A DNA stretch of 19,930 nt, taken from NCBI RefSeq assembly GCF_000188695.1, contig NW_004754925.1, forward strand, positions 1,144,320 through 1,164,249, written 5' to 3'. Under the pieces are notes generated by a model. The model did not search any database. It was not told where the DNA came from and saw only the letters and a list, made by a program, of their open reading frames with translations. The position numbers were made by a program, and so were the translations under genes. The stretch comes from Salpingoeca rosetta (lineage: Eukaryota; Opisthokonta; Choanoflagellata; Craspedida; Salpingoecidae). This document shows, piece after piece, positions 19,593 through 19,930 of this stretch (position 1 is the stretch's first letter; each line of letters starts with the position of its first letter).

Positions 19593-19662
19593 TGGTGAAT
19601 TCACTGCACTGCTCCATGACATCAGCGCCATCGTTCCTTGCATCAAACCTCACCACCACCAC
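13736..19662 (-). CDS. Transmembrane protein: laminin N-terminal domain (partial), laminin EGF modules, furin-like repeats, TM, short tail
   Basis: Exons in transcript order: about 19589-19662 (5' edge unresolved), 19374-19480, 19050-19104, 18785-18890, 18255-18530, 17359-17920, 17040-17168, 16425-16729, 13736-16141 (TGA at 13736-13738). All later junctions are GT-AG with matching phase, giving about 1340 residues. Order: C-terminal half of a laminin N-terminal domain ([40 protein letters not shown]); four laminin EGF modules; about 16 furin-like Cys-rich repeats of the pattern CxxC-x3-C-x2-GCxGP-x5-CxxC; one TM helix; an 88-residue cytoplasmic tail. The signal peptide and the N-terminal half of the laminin domain are not resolved here. 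Laminin N-terminal domains mediate matrix or partner contacts in animals. Here a surface adhesion or receptor role is inferred. There is no kinase domain. Confidence 0.93.
14003..14065 (-). other. Transmembrane helix
   Basis: 21 uncharged residues ([21 protein letters not shown]), followed immediately by RRAR, the positive-inside stop-transfer signal of a type I membrane protein. The ectodomain lies on the N-terminal side. Confidence 0.95.
16324..16397 (+). repeat. (GT)n array in gene 4 intron 8
   Basis: GT with ATGT interruptions on the plus strand, hence CA on the gene strand. It is the main exception to the sense-GT trend of the minus-strand genes. Confidence 0.95.
16855..17003 (+). repeat. 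Compound (CA)n/(CAGA)n array in gene 4 intron 7
   Basis: CA runs mixed with ACAGACACAG units between exons ending at 17040 and starting at 16729. Confidence 0.9.
17405..18530 (-). other. Four laminin-type EGF modules
   Basis: Module 1 begins [11 protein letters not shown] and contains [18 protein letters not shown]. Module 2 begins [10 protein letters not shown] and contains [19 protein letters not shown] across the 18255/17920 junction. Module 3 begins [14 protein letters not shown] with [13 protein letters not shown]. Module 4 begins [14 protein letters not shown] with [12 protein letters not shown]. Each has the eight-cysteine laminin spacing and the xxGxxCxxC core. They stop where the first furin-like repeat (HEQCGDEG) starts. 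Confidence 0.93.
18157..18254 (+). repeat. 18-bp tandem repeat followed by (CA)26 at a gene 4 splice donor
   Basis: GCAGGCAAAGAAAAAAAG begins at 18157 and 18175, with a partial third copy at 18193, and then CA runs from 18203 to 18254. On the gene strand the donor ACG|GTGTGT at 18254 is the first unit of the GT array. Confidence 0.95.
18667..18757 (+). repeat. (CA)n array in gene 4 intron between 18785 and 18530
   Basis: More than 40 CA units with a single ATA interruption, starting about 28 bases after the donor CGG|GTGCGT. Confidence 0.95.
19191..19292 (+). repeat. GATA/GCAG module plus (CA)n array in gene 4 intron
   Basis: GCAGGCAGATCGACAGATAG-type tetranucleotides, then about 31 CA units, inside the intron between exons 19374-19480 and 19050-19104. 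Confidence 0.95.
19514..19588 (+). repeat. (CA)n array forming a gene 4 splice donor
   Basis: A 75-bp CA tract with two CCACAC interruptions. On the gene strand the intron starts AGCAA|GTGTGTGTG, so the array begins exactly at the donor. It makes up about 70% of the 108-nt intron. Confidence 0.95.
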
Positions 19663-19664
19663 CA

Positions 19665-19930
19665 CTTACAACATCCACCACCACCACCATCACAATGCCC
19701 ATCACCACCCTGCCCAGCTGCCGTTTGCGCGCAAGTACGTCGGCGAGAAGACAAAAAGGTCTCGATGTGCGCACCGTTCGGCTCTTTGGCAGACAAATCC
19801 TCGGTGCGTGCCAGCGGTGGCGGTCGTGATAGATCTTGGTGTCTAGATGTCTGTGTCTTGTGTCTGTGGTGGTGTGGTGGTTTGCATGGTGTGTGCTGTG
19901 CACGCTGATCCATTCATGCTCTCTTTGCTG
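19665..19930. other. Unresolved upstream part of gene 4
   Basis: This should contain earlier laminin N-terminal exons or an intron of gene 4. Two minus-strand frames are open through about 19690-19860 but neither resembles the laminin N-terminal domain clearly, and repeated GGT/GTG codons blur the signal. I assign no exon. Confidence 0.4.

Larger units (their letters stand above)
18785..19662 (-). other. Laminin N-terminal (LamNT) domain, C-terminal half
   Basis: Four small exons. The first reads [20 protein letters not shown], the second [20 protein letters not shown], then [17 protein letters not shown], then [12 protein letters not shown] through PFYEITSIR. The string matches the course of animal laminin N-terminal domains: a Cys-containing segment before an EAVC block, then a DF-NSP-LQ-FV-AT-IRI-F-like block, ending in an I-I-V-RC-C-GHA transition into the first EGF module. 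The upstream exon edge is uncertain because the frame hits a stop (TAA) at 19668-19666, so an acceptor must lie at about 19645-19665. Confidence 0.8.

Noticed and set aside
19664..19700. Perfect-looking donor GATGTT|GTAAGT on the minus strand near 19669
   Set aside because: The next coding exon starts within about 20 bases, too close for an intron. It is probably coincidental in GGT/GTG repeats, or marks an alternative that I cannot resolve.
1..19930. CRISPR array, transposon, tRNA or rRNA
   Set aside because: Repeats are simple microsatellites or short minisatellites without spacers. No transposase-like frame, terminal inverted repeats or RNA-gene signatures were seen.

Overview
The window is eukaryotic nuclear DNA: genes are split by many short GT-AG introns (about 100-620 bp), exons are GC-rich at third codon positions, and introns and intergenic spacers are packed with (CA)n/(GT)n microsatellites. 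The protein set (a filamin-type actin-binding module, a transmembrane protein with a laminin N-terminal domain, laminin EGF and furin-like cysteine-rich repeats) fits a unicellular relative of animals; a choanoflagellate such as Salpingoeca is my best guess. This is inference from domain content and gene style, not a database match.

Layout. (1) 84-1490, plus strand: an unrecognised low-complexity protein of 468 residues, with a poly-A signal at 1764. (2) 1889-9779, minus strand: a 22-exon gene that I reconstructed exon by exon. All 21 junctions keep phase and the model gives 943 residues: an N-terminal coiled-coil/helical part followed by what looks like a beta-propeller with a large disordered insert. 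I do not recognise the family. (3) 10069-12959, plus strand: a 7-exon gene for a 417-residue protein with two calponin-homology domains (filamin-type actin-binding domain), an acidic linker and a C-terminal SH3BGR/glutaredoxin-fold domain. (4) 13736 to about 19662, minus strand, 5' end unresolved and probably outside the window: a large type I membrane protein with a laminin N-terminal domain (partial), four laminin-type EGF modules, about 16 furin-like cysteine-rich repeats, one transmembrane helix and an 88-residue tail ending in a PDZ-ligand-like STHV.

Genes 1/2 and 3/4 are tail to tail, and genes 2/3 are head to head across a spacer of only 289 bp that must hold both promoters. The products do not form an obvious pathway. 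Genes 3 and 4 could both act at the cortex or cell surface (actin cross-linking; adhesion or sensing), but nothing in the sequence links them.

The most unusual feature is the relationship between microsatellites and splicing. In several introns the 5' or 3' splice site is part of, or directly abuts, a (GT)n array, and one intron of gene 4 is roughly 70% dinucleotide repeat. Other repeats include a TTG-rich minisatellite filling more than half of gene 3 intron 1, a 36-bp minisatellite, and recurring GATA/GACA-type modules. No tRNA, rRNA, CRISPR array, transposon or prokaryotic element was seen.
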